This document shows positions 13,809-22,598 of a stretch of DNA of 26,016 nt, piece after piece (position 1 is the stretch's first letter; every line of letters begins with the position of its first letter). Below the pieces are notes generated by a model. It saw only the letters and a list, made by a program, of their open reading frames with translations. It was not told the origin of the DNA and made no database searches. Both the position numbers and the translations under genes were made by a program. Source of the DNA: Candidatus Fibrimonadales bacterium (GTDB taxonomy: Bacteria; Fibrobacterota; Fibrobacteria; Fibrobacterales; Fibrobacteraceae); NCBI GenBank assembly GCA_009788135.1, contig WQSA01000002.1:6651-32666 (forward strand). The letters are read 5' to 3'.

Positions 13809-14951
13809 ATGTTTGATCGGCAATGTATAATTTACGGTGGTGGACAATTGGGAGCAATTCTTGCGGCTTGTTTAAATGAGAACGGTTGTGCTCCGCTTTT
13901 TGCCTGGGATAAGGAAGCTAATAGCAACTTACCTATTAAGGATTTCCTTTCCGACGTGCGCTTTCCTGATTTTAATCATGATGCCATTGCCAAATATTTA
14001 AATTACCCTGTTGCGATTTGTATATTAAATTTACAAATTTGTGCCGAAATAGAAGAATTGCTGCGTTCGGTAGGATTTAAAAATATAAAAAAATTTTCAA
14101 CACGAGGAGAAATACTCGGCCAATTTGATCGCAAATCCAAATCAATGTTTTCATGGATAAATAAAGATGCAGCAAAAGAATATGAGGCCAGCACCAAAGA
14201 TGTTTTATGGAGTGAATCGGTAGTATTCCCTTTATACACTAGATATTTGGAACCTAACTCTAAGGTTTTGGATGTTGGAGCTGGACAAGGAAGATTATCT
14301 TCTTACTTATCAAAGTCTGGTTTTAATGTAATGGCATTTGATATCAGTAGAGAACAATTACAGTATTTGCAAAAAAAACATCCTGAAATTGATTTTAAAG
14401 TCGGAGACGCTAAAAAACTTCCATTTGAAGATAATTCTTTTGATGCTGTAACTTCTCAGTGGTTTATGGAACATTTTACCAATTGGAGTGAATTTTGCTC
14501 TGAACAGTTAAGAGTATGTAAGCCTGGTGGAATAGTTGCATTTGACTTTTCTTTCCGTGAGCATTATTTATACGCCCAAGCTGCACTAGGAGTACAAAAT
14601 ATTGAACACATTCTGCAAGATGGAGCCGTATATAGGGGCAATAAAAGAAATAATGCTACTACCTACAAAGAATTAAGCGAATTCTGCTCTAATAATAACT
14701 GTACTATTAAGGCTATTATGCCTCACTCGTTTTTTGTTTTAAATCAGTTTATTGAGGGGTCTATATCTCGAGAAGAAATTAGCATCTTAAATGAATACAT
14801 TCAACAAGGCCCATTAGAAAAAAATACTGATATTGTTAATATTTTGAAAGTCTATGAAAATAATATAATTTCAAAGTTACCTTATTGGTTTACTAGAATT
14901 TGTATTATAGTATTAAAAAAAAATAATGAACCTGCAAGGCCAAAACTATGA
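13809..14951 (+). CDS. class I SAM methyltransferase with N-terminal Rossmann-like module
   Basis: 380 residues. The N-terminal ~100 carry the cluster's module (CIIYGGGQLG at 6-15, FAWDKE). From about 140 a Methyltransf_11 fold follows: KVLDVGAGQGRLSSYL (152-167) for SAM binding, AFDISREQL, KLPFEDNSFDAV and LRVCKPGG. It likely methylates a sugar or glycan-linked group, or acts before the glycosyltransferase it overlaps. AAGGAG gives a clear start at 13809. Its TGA overlaps the ATG of the GT4 gene (ATGA, 14948-14951), so the two are translated together. Confidence 0.82.
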   Translation: MFDRQCIIYGGGQLGAILAACLNENGCAPLFAWDKEANSNLPIKDFLSDVRFPDFNHDAIAKYLNYPVAICILNLQICAEIEELLRSVGFKNIKKFSTRGEILGQFDRKSKSMFSWINKDAAKEYEASTKDVLWSESVVFPLYTRYLEPNSKVLDVGAGQGRLSSYLSKSGFNVMAFDISREQLQYLQKKHPEIDFKVGDAKKLPFEDNSFDAVTSQWFMEHFTNWSEFCSEQLRVCKPGGIVAFDFSFREHYLYAQAALGVQNIEHILQDGAVYRGNKRNNATTYKELSEFCSNNNCTIKAIMPHSFFVLNQFIEGSISREEISILNEYIQQGPLEKNTDIVNILKVYENNIISKLPYWFTRICIIVLKKNNEPARPKL

Positions 14952-16156
14952 AAAAGATTTTATTAGTATTTCCTAACCTTAGCAAACCTGGTGGTCCTCA
15001 AAATGCATTTGTAAATTTTTTGAATCTGTTGCCGTACGACAAATATCATTATGAACTTTTGCTTACTAATCGTCGTTATGAAAAGGCAATTGATTTTTCG
15101 GATGATGTGTCTCAACAGGATCTTTGGGATAGAATACCGAAATATATAAATATTTTGCCGCCATTATATCAACTTGGCAAATATTCAGAAGAGCTTCTTT
15201 CCGATCTAAGAAAAGATGGATTGGGATATATGGCCGATATTCGCAAAAATATTCGCATAAGAAATGCTCAGGAAGGAGAGGATCGCTTGCGCAACTGGGA
15301 AGAATTAAAGAAAATTGTGCCAGAATATTCAGGATATGATATTGCTGTAGCTTATACAGAGGACATAGCTTTGCAAATAGTTGTAGATAAAGTTTTTGCT
15401 TCTAGGAAAATATGCTGGGTTCATTCTGATTATATACATGTTCATGAAAAAGTTGTTAGTAAAAAAAATGCCTTATGGGAAAAGATGAATACTATAATCT
15501 GCGTTTCGCAACAAAATGCACGCTCATTTGCAAATCGTTATCCAAATTTACAAGAGAGAATCAAAGTTATTTACAATTCTAATGATAGTGCGTATATAGA
15601 ACGCAACGCTAAGGAATTTTATCCTCAGGAATATATTGAAGCTAAAGACTGCATAAAAATATTTACATCTGCTGCAATTATAGCATATAAAGGCCCGGAT
15701 TTATTATTCTACTCCGCAAAGGAACTGCTGAATGCTGGTTATAATGTACGATGGTTTATTGCCGGCGATACGCTTGAAAGAAAGTATGTACAAATGTTGA
15801 ATGAAATGAATTTAGGGAAGAATGTCGTTTTACTCGGCTTCAAGCGAAATCCTTATCCATATTTCGCAAATTGCGATATTTATGTTCACCCAAGCAGACA
15901 TGAAGGACTATCAGTTGCCATACAAGAAGCTAAAATATTGTGCAAACCAATTCTTGTGACTAATCATTCAAGCGTTGATGAAGTTATCAAAGATGGCGAG
16001 ACTGGCCTTATTTGCGATATTAATGTTGAGGGCATTGTACAAAAGTTAAAAATGCTGATTGATGATAAGGAGCTTAGAGAAAGGCTGTCATTGAATCTCA
16101 AAAATCAGAGCAATATTAGCAATGATACAGCTAATATTGAGGAGATTTTCAATTAA
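14948..16156 (+). CDS. glycosyltransferase family 4 (GT-B)
   Basis: 402 residues of GT-B architecture. The N-terminal domain begins ILLVFPNLSKPGGPQNAF with the donor/acceptor glycine loop. The C-terminal domain shows FIAGDTLERKYV, VVLLGFKRNPYPYFANCD and the EX7E signature HEGLSVAIQEAK, which places it in the retaining GT4 group using a nucleotide-sugar donor. ICVSQQNARSFANRYP is the usual hinge. No signal peptide or membrane segment, so it works at the cytoplasmic face on a lipid-linked acceptor. It is coupled to the methyltransferase by a 4 bp overlap, and it overlaps the convergent methyltransferase at 16149 by 8 bp. Sugar specificity cannot be inferred. Confidence 0.88.
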   Translation: MKKILLVFPNLSKPGGPQNAFVNFLNLLPYDKYHYELLLTNRRYEKAIDFSDDVSQQDLWDRIPKYINILPPLYQLGKYSEELLSDLRKDGLGYMADIRKNIRIRNAQEGEDRLRNWEELKKIVPEYSGYDIAVAYTEDIALQIVVDKVFASRKICWVHSDYIHVHEKVVSKKNALWEKMNTIICVSQQNARSFANRYPNLQERIKVIYNSNDSAYIERNAKEFYPQEYIEAKDCIKIFTSAAIIAYKGPDLLFYSAKELLNAGYNVRWFIAGDTLERKYVQMLNEMNLGKNVVLLGFKRNPYPYFANCDIYVHPSRHEGLSVAIQEAKILCKPILVTNHSSVDEVIKDGETGLICDINVEGIVQKLKMLIDDKELRERLSLNLKNQSNISNDTANIEEIFN

Positions 16157-17306
16157 TGTCCCTTATTTTTTGACATAAGGATAAACAATCTAAATGTTCA
16201 TAAAAATTCATGCCATAACCCCAAGAAAAAATATCTTGCGATAACACTGTGAATCCATGCCGTAAAGCTAAATATGCGAATATATCGGCTGACATAAAAT
16301 TTCTGCTGTGAGGTTTTTTAATCCAAGATTTTTCAGGAGCGTACGCAGCATTTGAATGATGAAAAAGGATTTTTCCTCCATTGGTTAAAATCCTATTCGC
16401 ATCTTTTATGTAAGATATTATATCCAGCAATTCAAAATGAACCATTGCGTCATAAGAAAATACGGAAGTTTGAGAAGCGTCTTCTATTCCTGAAAAATTA
16501 CTTCCTGCATTTACAACATATTTGATTTTGGTATCATTCGAGTAACGTTTTTTGCAAAATTCAATATTTTCTTCATTTATATCCACCAAAGTTATTGCTT
16601 TTGCCTTGTTGAGATATTTTTGAATATGGCGACCATGGCCACAAGCTAATTCTACTATGCTAGAACAATCTAATTGTTCAAAATATTTAAGAAATGTCGA
16701 ATTTTTCCCCCAGAATACATCCATTCCGCAGCCTTCGGGATGAAAGTTATTTTCAGAATCATCGTAATATCTGTCAGTTTCAATCCATGCATTGCCTATT
16801 GCTTTTGTAGCATCTTTTTCATAATTTTCATCAGCTAGCAATTCCAGCTTTCCTCTATGTTTATTTGAACCTTGCTGTACGAATTCAGATTTTTTCATTT
16901 CTATTTTTTTGCATTCTAAAATATAGTCTTGAAAAATTCTGAAAGAGACTAAAGGAATAATATGCCTTATCCCCATTTTAGAAAGTTGTTCCATTATTTG
17001 CGATTGGTAATTATAGGGGGAAATAAACACAACAACCTGATGTTTAAATGATTCAAGTTGTTTTGGACTAATGCAATTTTCATTCCATTCGCTTTCTGCG
17101 TTATCACAATAAAAATCAACTTTCACATTAGCCATTTCATTAAGAAAAATTTCCATTTTCTTGCCCAATCCTTTTCCGCCAAAAATACATATTTTGTCAA
17201 AACCAGATTGCTTCCATTCCGAGAAAAGATAGGAAAGCTCTGCAATGCTGTTTATGCCAAGCCCTTTGACTCCAAAACTACATGCATTTTCATTTTGAGT
17301 ATTCAC
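16149..17306 (-). CDS. class I SAM methyltransferase with N-terminal Rossmann-like module
   Basis: 385 residues. Residues 37-120 repeat the shared module (KICIFGGKGLGKKMEIFL, FYCDN, VVVFISPYNY). After a linker with KSEFVQQGSNKHRGKLELLA, a methyltransferase fold begins around 215: SIVELACGHGRHIQKYL for SAM, TLVDINEENIEFC, and FSYDAMVHFELLD, then RILTNGGKILFHHS. The end DIFSWGYGMNFYEHLDCLSL is unlike the other methyltransferase here, so the two are not recent duplicates. Start GTG at 17306 has AAGGAA 7 nt upstream, and no nearby in-frame ATG exists. Single-gene unit with its own promoter, inverted relative to its neighbours. Confidence 0.8.
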   Translation of the reverse strand: MNTQNENACSFGVKGLGINSIAELSYLFSEWKQSGFDKICIFGGKGLGKKMEIFLNEMANVKVDFYCDNAESEWNENCISPKQLESFKHQVVVFISPYNYQSQIMEQLSKMGIRHIIPLVSFRIFQDYILECKKIEMKKSEFVQQGSNKHRGKLELLADENYEKDATKAIGNAWIETDRYYDDSENNFHPEGCGMDVFWGKNSTFLKYFEQLDCSSIVELACGHGRHIQKYLNKAKAITLVDINEENIEFCKKRYSNDTKIKYVVNAGSNFSGIEDASQTSVFSYDAMVHFELLDIISYIKDANRILTNGGKILFHHSNAAYAPEKSWIKKPHSRNFMSADIFAYLALRHGFTVLSQDIFSWGYGMNFYEHLDCLSLCQKIRDIN

Positions 17307-17340
17307 GCTTAATTCCTTGAAGAGGTTTAACTTATTCTGT

Positions 17341-17353
17341 AATATAGAAAAAA
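17341..17353 (-). promoter_or_regulatory. promoter -10 box (T run + CTATATT) of the minus-strand methyltransferase
   Basis: TTTTTTCTATATT on the minus strand ends 34 nt before the GTG at 17306, which has AAGGAA. It is divergent from the box at 17408-17417, 55 bp away. Confidence 0.5.
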
Positions 17354-17407
17354 GAATTATGGAAGCTTATAGCAGAGACCTGTTCGCTATAGTCATGTAA
17401 AAAACAA

Positions 17408-17417
17408 TTTGTATATT
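17408..17417 (+). promoter_or_regulatory. promoter -10 box (TTTGTATATT) of the FkbM-GT2 unit
   Basis: TTTGTATATT ends 25 nt before the ATG at 17443, preceded by GAGGAGA. Nothing else is recognisable between 17307 and 17442 apart from the two divergent boxes. Confidence 0.5.
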
Positions 17418-17442
17418 AAGCTAATATAGAGGAGATTTTTAA

Positions 17443-18576
17443 ATGGCAAGGCATTCAATCTATGCTATGAAATTAAAGCATCTGTATGATTTATATGATT
17501 CGTATGAATCTGAAAAGAAATTGCAATACTTCACAGATGGCGGCCCGTTTGCCATATATGGAGCTGGTAAGGCTGGCATTAAAATGGCAGAGGCATTGAA
17601 GGTGCAATTTGGCGTTATACCATTGGCATATATAGATCGCAAAGCAGAAGAAGCGTATTATATCGATAATATTCCAGTATATTCCGTTGATAAATGCTTT
17701 GCTTTATTAGGAGATATTCCAGTTGGAGTTGCTGTAGAAACATATTTTACAGGCGAAGAAAAAGAAAAAATAAACAAAAATCTTATATCGGCTGGATTTA
17801 GCAAGATAAATAATATACTTACGCCAGATCCATATCCAACAGCTTTTTTATACCTCAGCAAAATAGATCGCAAGAAAACAATTAGTGTTATTGATATGTT
17901 GCATGATAACGCTTCAAAAGAGCAATATTATTCGTATATTTATTCACGTGCCTGGAAAACAATATTTTATGCGTTAACTTATCCGCCTTCTTCCGGGTAT
18001 TGCGCTACAGATTTATTTAGACTGGGGGAGAAAGATCATGCGCTGGATTGCGGTGGATATGACGGTGATACTGTAAGGCAATTAATTCAAAACTATCCAA
18101 AATTACGTTATATCACGGTATTTGAACCAGATCAAAACTCATATAAAAAAATACAGAATTTGTTTCAGAACGTATCGGAAGATATTCGCATTGTTCCAAA
18201 AGCTGTTAGCAATACTAATGGGCCTGTAGGCTTTATCTCTCTGAATTCGGTTGCTTCGCGAGTAGATTATAGGTCAAATGATAAAATAATTAGTTGCCGT
18301 ATTGATGATACAGAGTTTGACATGCCTCCGAGTTTTATAAAAATGGATGTAGAAGGTGCAGAATTGGATGCTCTTTATGGAGCAAGGGAAACTATAGTTA
18401 AATACCACCCTATATTAGCTATATCTTTGTACCACAAAGCTCCTGATATATACGAAATTCCTCTATTCGTTAGGGAATTATATCCTGATTATAGATTATT
18501 TGTAAGAAAAAATGAGCCTGCTCACGCCTCTTTTGACTTTAATATGTTTGCCATACCACCAGAACGTTTGTTATAG
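17443..18576 (+). CDS. FkbM family methyltransferase with N-terminal Rossmann-like module
   Basis: 377 residues. The module sits at 35-125 (FAIYGAGKAGIKMAEAL, AYIDRK, VGVAVETYF, ISAGFSKINN). The FkbM domain starts near 198: HALDCGGYDGDTVRQL is the SAM loop, YITVFEPDQNSYKKI follows, and FIKMDVEGAELDAL plus ISLYHKAPDIYEIP close the fold. It is paralogous to the FkbM protein at 7058-8071, with the same closing motifs and the same module, but the two are clearly diverged and stand in opposite orientation. GAGGAGA precedes the ATG. The GT2 gene follows after 14-23 nt on the same strand, so the pair is probably one unit that adds and then methylates a sugar. Confidence 0.85.
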   Translation: MARHSIYAMKLKHLYDLYDSYESEKKLQYFTDGGPFAIYGAGKAGIKMAEALKVQFGVIPLAYIDRKAEEAYYIDNIPVYSVDKCFALLGDIPVGVAVETYFTGEEKEKINKNLISAGFSKINNILTPDPYPTAFLYLSKIDRKKTISVIDMLHDNASKEQYYSYIYSRAWKTIFYALTYPPSSGYCATDLFRLGEKDHALDCGGYDGDTVRQLIQNYPKLRYITVFEPDQNSYKKIQNLFQNVSEDIRIVPKAVSNTNGPVGFISLNSVASRVDYRSNDKIISCRIDDTEFDMPPSFIKMDVEGAELDALYGARETIVKYHPILAISLYHKAPDIYEIPLFVRELYPDYRLFVRKNEPAHASFDFNMFAIPPERLL

Positions 18577-18599
18577 ATATACTAGGGAGAATGAATACT

Positions 18600-19961
18600 A
18601 TGCAATCAAAAGTCAGTATGATAGTTCCGTGTTATAATAAGGTTAAATGGATTGGCGGCATGTTGCAATCCGTAAATGACCAGCATTGGAACAATATAGA
18701 ACTTATTCTTGTAAATGATGGCTCCACAGATGGAACCAGAGAAGTCATAACCGAGTGGGAACCAAAATTAAAAGCCCGTGGCTATGAAGTGATAATAATA
18801 GACCAGACTAATCAAGGTCCTGCAGGAGCAGTGCGTACTGGTATGCTTCGCATGAGCGGGGATTATTTTTGCACAATAGATTGTGACGACAGACTGGCAT
18901 GCGAATACCTTACGATTATGGCTGGTTGGCTGGAAGATAACCGAGAATATGATGGAGTATCCTGTGAATTAGAGGAGAAAGAATGGGAATATCAACCGGA
19001 GAAAAATATTATTTGGAAGCATTCTGCTGAGAGTCCAAATCGATTGGAAAATTATATTTTTCAGCGAATGGTAATATCAGCCTGTATATACTTAACTAGA
19101 ACTAGTTATATAGAAAGATGCAGAGTAATACAAAACTTCTCTACCATTCCATGTTTTTCTCAAGAACCTCAATTAAATGTACCGTTGTTTAGCAATAATG
19201 GGAAATTTAAACATATACCAAAGGGTCTGTATCTTAGAAATCGCGCCGCTAGAGATACAACAGCAATAGGTACAGTTTCCAAAAATATGAGGTGTATGGA
19301 AAAATATTATGATTTAATTGCATTATCTATTCAAGCGCTCGATAAGCCATTTGCGCAAAAAGAGAAACTCTTTATATTAAAAGAACTAGGACGATTGAAA
19401 GCATACGTCAATTGGACTGCCAATTTTACCGAAGCCGCTCCTTTTTGGCAACAATGGATTGATGAATATATTTCGCTCGTTTGCAAGCATTTTAGTTTTT
19501 CGCCCGAGTCAGTTCGTAAAAATGTATCTTTTAATAATATACGTATTTTTTTTCAAGCATTCGAAAAATGGCTGCTTAATGAGCCTCAAGAGAAAATGCC
19601 AAAAATACCAAAAGGCGGGAGAATAATAGGGTACGGTGCATTGGGGAAAATTGCGCAAAAATTGCTTCCATTCTTAAAAGAAACCCCTTATTCTCCAACT
19701 ATTTTATGGGACAATGCCGCAACTGATATGAAACTAGATTTTGAAAGTTTGACAAGCAATGATATGTTGCTTATACTTCCTGCTTCACTTGATATATTGA
19801 GAGAGGTCAAGGAAAAGCTTCAAAATATAAAAAGCGAAGCTATTTGTGTAGATAACGATACTATAATTGATTATTTAGGAAACATTTTGTTTCCTGTATT
19901 TAGCGAAAATTTCTATTTTACTCCTTATGCAGCTACTCCCGACAGGAAGGCAAGTTTTTGA
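18600..19961 (+). CDS. glycosyltransferase family 2 with C-terminal Rossmann-like module
   Basis: 453 residues. The GT-A half begins MQSKVSMIVPCYNK, with ILVNDGSTDGTREVI for UDP-sugar binding and FCTIDCDDR for the DXD metal site. Residues about 340-440 carry the same kind of module other proteins here have at the N-terminus (GGRIIGYGALGKIAQKLLPF, ILWDN, NDMLLILPASLD). ATG 18600 is chosen because its minus-strand paralogue also starts at MQSKVS and AGGGAG lies 10 nt upstream; ATG 18591 would put the Shine-Dalgarno only 1 nt away. Its last 20 or so residues (YFTPYAATPDRKASF) have no counterpart in the paralogue, and another frame stays open across the end, so a small frameshift or replaced tail is possible. 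Confidence 0.82.
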   Translation: MQSKVSMIVPCYNKVKWIGGMLQSVNDQHWNNIELILVNDGSTDGTREVITEWEPKLKARGYEVIIIDQTNQGPAGAVRTGMLRMSGDYFCTIDCDDRLACEYLTIMAGWLEDNREYDGVSCELEEKEWEYQPEKNIIWKHSAESPNRLENYIFQRMVISACIYLTRTSYIERCRVIQNFSTIPCFSQEPQLNVPLFSNNGKFKHIPKGLYLRNRAARDTTAIGTVSKNMRCMEKYYDLIALSIQALDKPFAQKEKLFILKELGRLKAYVNWTANFTEAAPFWQQWIDEYISLVCKHFSFSPESVRKNVSFNNIRIFFQAFEKWLLNEPQEKMPKIPKGGRIIGYGALGKIAQKLLPFLKETPYSPTILWDNAATDMKLDFESLTSNDMLLILPASLDILREVKEKLQNIKSEAICVDNDTIIDYLGNILFPVFSENFYFTPYAATPDRKASF

Positions 19962-20099
19962 AAACATTCGCAAAGAGAACGAACTTTCTGGCGAAACATT
20001 GGCTTCTATATTCAAAAGCTTAATTTTAGATTCAGCAAAAAAAATACGGAAAGCCTGCTGTTGTGGTAATATATGAATATGAGAGTGGAAGGTAAAGAG

Positions 20100-20258
20100 A
20101 TGATTATGCAAAAAATATATTTAATGCCTTTTTCATCAAAATCGGTACTTGTAAACTTTGTTCTGCCAGAAGTTGCCAAAACGCAAGAGATGGCAAAAAT
20201 TTGCATGAATGCAGGTTTGAAAAGAGGAAAAGATTTTTGGAGGTCAACTAGTAAATGA
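20100..20258 (+). CDS. 52-residue ORF, second half of a Rossmann-like module
   Basis: It starts MIMQKIYLMPFSSKSVLVNF and ends MNAGLKRGKDFWRSTSK. The strand-helix-AGLxxGKDF pattern looks like the second half of the shared module (compare LISAGFSKIN, LTNAGIKAKV, INNGISEEF), cut off from any enzyme. GGAAGG precedes ATG 20100; an ATG at 20073 in the same frame is weaker. Its TGA overlaps the ATG of the Stealth gene (ATGA), so translation is coupled. The 138 bp before it (19962-20099) holds no clear gene. Confidence 0.4.
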   Translation: MIMQKIYLMPFSSKSVLVNFVLPEVAKTQEMAKICMNAGLKRGKDFWRSTSK

Positions 20259-21235
20259 TAGATTTCGTTATTCCCTGGGTAGATGGCAACGATCCTGAAT
20301 GGCAAGCCGATAAGGCGAAATATTCGCCAAGCAAGAATAGCGAGGTAGACGACAGTCGCTACAGAGATATGGGGCTTTTGCCTTATTGGTTTAGAGGAGT
20401 GGAAAAATTTGCTCCTTGGGTTAATAAAATTCATTTTATAACTTGCGGACATTTGCCTGGGTGGCTTAATGTAAAACACCCAAAATTGAATCTTGTTAAA
20501 CATTCTGATTATATACCTCAAGAATATTTACCTACGTTTAACTCGCATACAATAACCTTTAACATTCATCGCATTCTCAATTTAGCAGAAAATTTCGTGT
20601 TTTTTAACGATGATACGTTTTTGCTTAATAATGCAAAAGACTGCGATTTTTTTGTAGACTATATTCCTTGTGATCAAGCACTTATGAGAAATATGACTCC
20701 CTTGGATACGCATTTTGCCAGAATTATGTTTAATAATATGTCTGTTATAAACAAGCATTTTAGAAAACATGAAGTTATAAAGAAAAATTTTTTCAAATGG
20801 TTTAGTCCTAAATATGGATTGAATTCGTGTTTTATAAATTGGCAAAATTACAGGCAGGTAAATTTTTCTGATATAGTTAATCCGCATTTAACTTTGGCAT
20901 ATAAAAAATCCCAATTTGAATATGTATGGAATTTAGAAGGTGAGTTGCTGCACGAAACTTGTTTGCATAAGTTTCGTGATATAGAAGATGTATCGGATTG
21001 GCTTGTACGTTATTTTAGAATTATGAGGGGCGAATTTAAACCAAGTAAAGTTTTAGGGCGTGCTTATAGTTTGGGAACTTCAGCTAAAATTATATGCAAT
21101 GCTGTAAAAACACAAAAATATAAGGTTATTTGCATAAACGATGGAGCTAGCAAAATAGATTTTGATTTTTTTAAAAAAGAAGTTTCAAATGCCTTTGAAG
21201 CAGTTTTTCCTGAAAAGTGTTCATTTGAAGTTTAG
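20255..21235 (+). CDS. Stealth family capsule phosphotransferase
   Basis: 326 residues with the Stealth conserved regions in order. CR1 is IDFVIPWVDGNDPEW at the N-terminus; CR2 holds RYRDMGLLPYWFRGVEKFAP, WVNKIHFITCGHLPGWL, EYLPTFNSHTI and FFNDDTFL; CR3/CR4-like histidine motifs HFRKHE and LLHETCLHKFRD follow. Stealth proteins transfer hexose-1-phosphate from a nucleotide sugar and make phosphodiester-linked capsules. The family usually has about 320-380 residues, so the gene is complete. It adds a second phosphodiester-forming activity to this region besides LicD. Its start overlaps the preceding small ORF, and its stop lies 9 bp from the convergent GT2 stop. Confidence 0.9.
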   Translation: MIDFVIPWVDGNDPEWQADKAKYSPSKNSEVDDSRYRDMGLLPYWFRGVEKFAPWVNKIHFITCGHLPGWLNVKHPKLNLVKHSDYIPQEYLPTFNSHTITFNIHRILNLAENFVFFNDDTFLLNNAKDCDFFVDYIPCDQALMRNMTPLDTHFARIMFNNMSVINKHFRKHEVIKKNFFKWFSPKYGLNSCFINWQNYRQVNFSDIVNPHLTLAYKKSQFEYVWNLEGELLHETCLHKFRDIEDVSDWLVRYFRIMRGEFKPSKVLGRAYSLGTSAKIICNAVKTQKYKVICINDGASKIDFDFFKKEVSNAFEAVFPEKCSFEV

Positions 21236-21244
21236 TTATGAAAA

Positions 21245-22591
21245 TTAGCATTGCGAAAATATATATATGTGTAAATATATATAACTTGCATTATAGCTGA
21301 TGATATTGTTGCATTTTGATTTTTTTAACGATTGTTTGACTTCTTCATAGATATCGTTACGCATTGGAATTACAACTAGCATGTCATCTTCGTTAAGTTC
21401 GGAAAAATTTGCTTGCTTTATTCTGTCCTGTCCGCCGTTTTTATCCCAAAATTCAATTTGAGGAATATTATACTTCAATAAAGCGGGCAATAATTTTTTG
21501 CCTCTTTTGCCAAGGACACCATAAAAGATTATTCTTTTCGGTCTTTTTTGCAGGCTCAAGTTCAATTCCTCAAAAGTATAGATATCTGCCTCAAGGAAAT
21601 AAGAACGAACAGAATTAACAAATATAAGCTCATGATCTTGTAGTATATCAGAGCGTTTAATTGAATACTGCGAAGGTAAATTATCATTTATAAAATTAAT
21701 AATTTTAATCAGTATGCTTTCCTGTATATCTTTTACTTGTTCCAATTTTGCAATTTCTATAAATATTACAATTAAATTGCCAAGTTCGCCTATTTTTTTG
21801 AGCCATGTTTTTTTTGAGGAATTTAAGACTTTTTCCGGCAAAGCATTAATCGCAATATCACACAATCTAAGGTATTCATTTCTATGCGCAATTTGTTTTT
21901 CAGGGGTATTGTGGCGAGAATGCGAATTCGCATCGTTATAATTAAAGAAATAAAGCGGTTTTTCATTCAAAAATTTAATTTTTCCGCCAAATGCTATCAA
22001 AGGTATAGTAAAGCCAGGTTCATGCGCACCTTTTGTATCGGTGAAGTAAGTTTCTATTATACGACATTTTTTAAAATATTCAAAGCGCGATATATATGCC
22101 CAAGGGGCTCTTTCTGTCAATCCTAATAGAAATTTTTCTAGGGTAATTTTTTGATTTTCAGAATATTTCATTAAAAAAACGGTTTGTTGTTTCCCATTTT
22201 TGTCTATTGCGTAAGTTTGCCTACTGCATATAGTATAATCATAATCCATATTCTCTTCCAAAAACGATACCGGAAGCGAAACGTACTCAGGGTCCAGCAT
22301 ATCATCTGCATCAATGCAGCAAACATAATCACCAGTTACACACTCCAACCCAGCCTTTGCAGCGGCACATACTCCGGCATTTTTTTGGTCAACAATCACA
22401 ACCTCATAGCCACGAGCCTTAAACTTGGGTTCATAATCCGCAATAACATTGCGTGTACCGTCTGTGCTGCCGTCGTTCACAAGAATAAGCTCAATATTAT
22501 CCCATTTTTGCGCAATAATGGAATCAAACATCTTGCCAATGTATTGCTCCTTGTTATAGCATGGCATTACTATTGAGACTTTAGATTGCAT
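21245..22591 (-). CDS. glycosyltransferase family 2 with C-terminal Rossmann-like module
   Basis: 448 residues, paralogue of the GT2 at 18600. The N-terminal part MQSKVSIVMPCYNKEQYIG, ILVNDGSTDGTRNVI and VCCIDADDML is close to that protein, while residues after about 110 are much more diverged. The C-terminal module reads KRIIFYGVLGKRGKKLLPAL, EFWDKNGG and DDMLVVIPMRND. ATG 22591 is chosen over TTG 22600: TATATT ends 7 nt before it and there is no Shine-Dalgarno, so it is probably leaderless. The last residues SYIYLHIYIFSQC are encoded by an AT-dinucleotide tract (about 21256-21283) and look like run-on sequence. The 5' 300 bp is visibly less AT-rich than the rest. Confidence 0.82.
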   Translation of the reverse strand: MQSKVSIVMPCYNKEQYIGKMFDSIIAQKWDNIELILVNDGSTDGTRNVIADYEPKFKARGYEVVIVDQKNAGVCAAAKAGLECVTGDYVCCIDADDMLDPEYVSLPVSFLEENMDYDYTICSRQTYAIDKNGKQQTVFLMKYSENQKITLEKFLLGLTERAPWAYISRFEYFKKCRIIETYFTDTKGAHEPGFTIPLIAFGGKIKFLNEKPLYFFNYNDANSHSRHNTPEKQIAHRNEYLRLCDIAINALPEKVLNSSKKTWLKKIGELGNLIVIFIEIAKLEQVKDIQESILIKIINFINDNLPSQYSIKRSDILQDHELIFVNSVRSYFLEADIYTFEELNLSLQKRPKRIIFYGVLGKRGKKLLPALLKYNIPQIEFWDKNGGQDRIKQANFSELNEDDMLVVIPMRNDIYEEVKQSLKKSKCNNIISYNASYIYLHIYIFSQC

Positions 22592-22598
22592 GGGATGC

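Noticed and set aside
21256..21283. AT-dinucleotide tract as an origin or regulatory repeat
   Set aside because: It is short, imperfect and encodes the run-on C-terminus of the GT2; no DnaA boxes were noticed near it.
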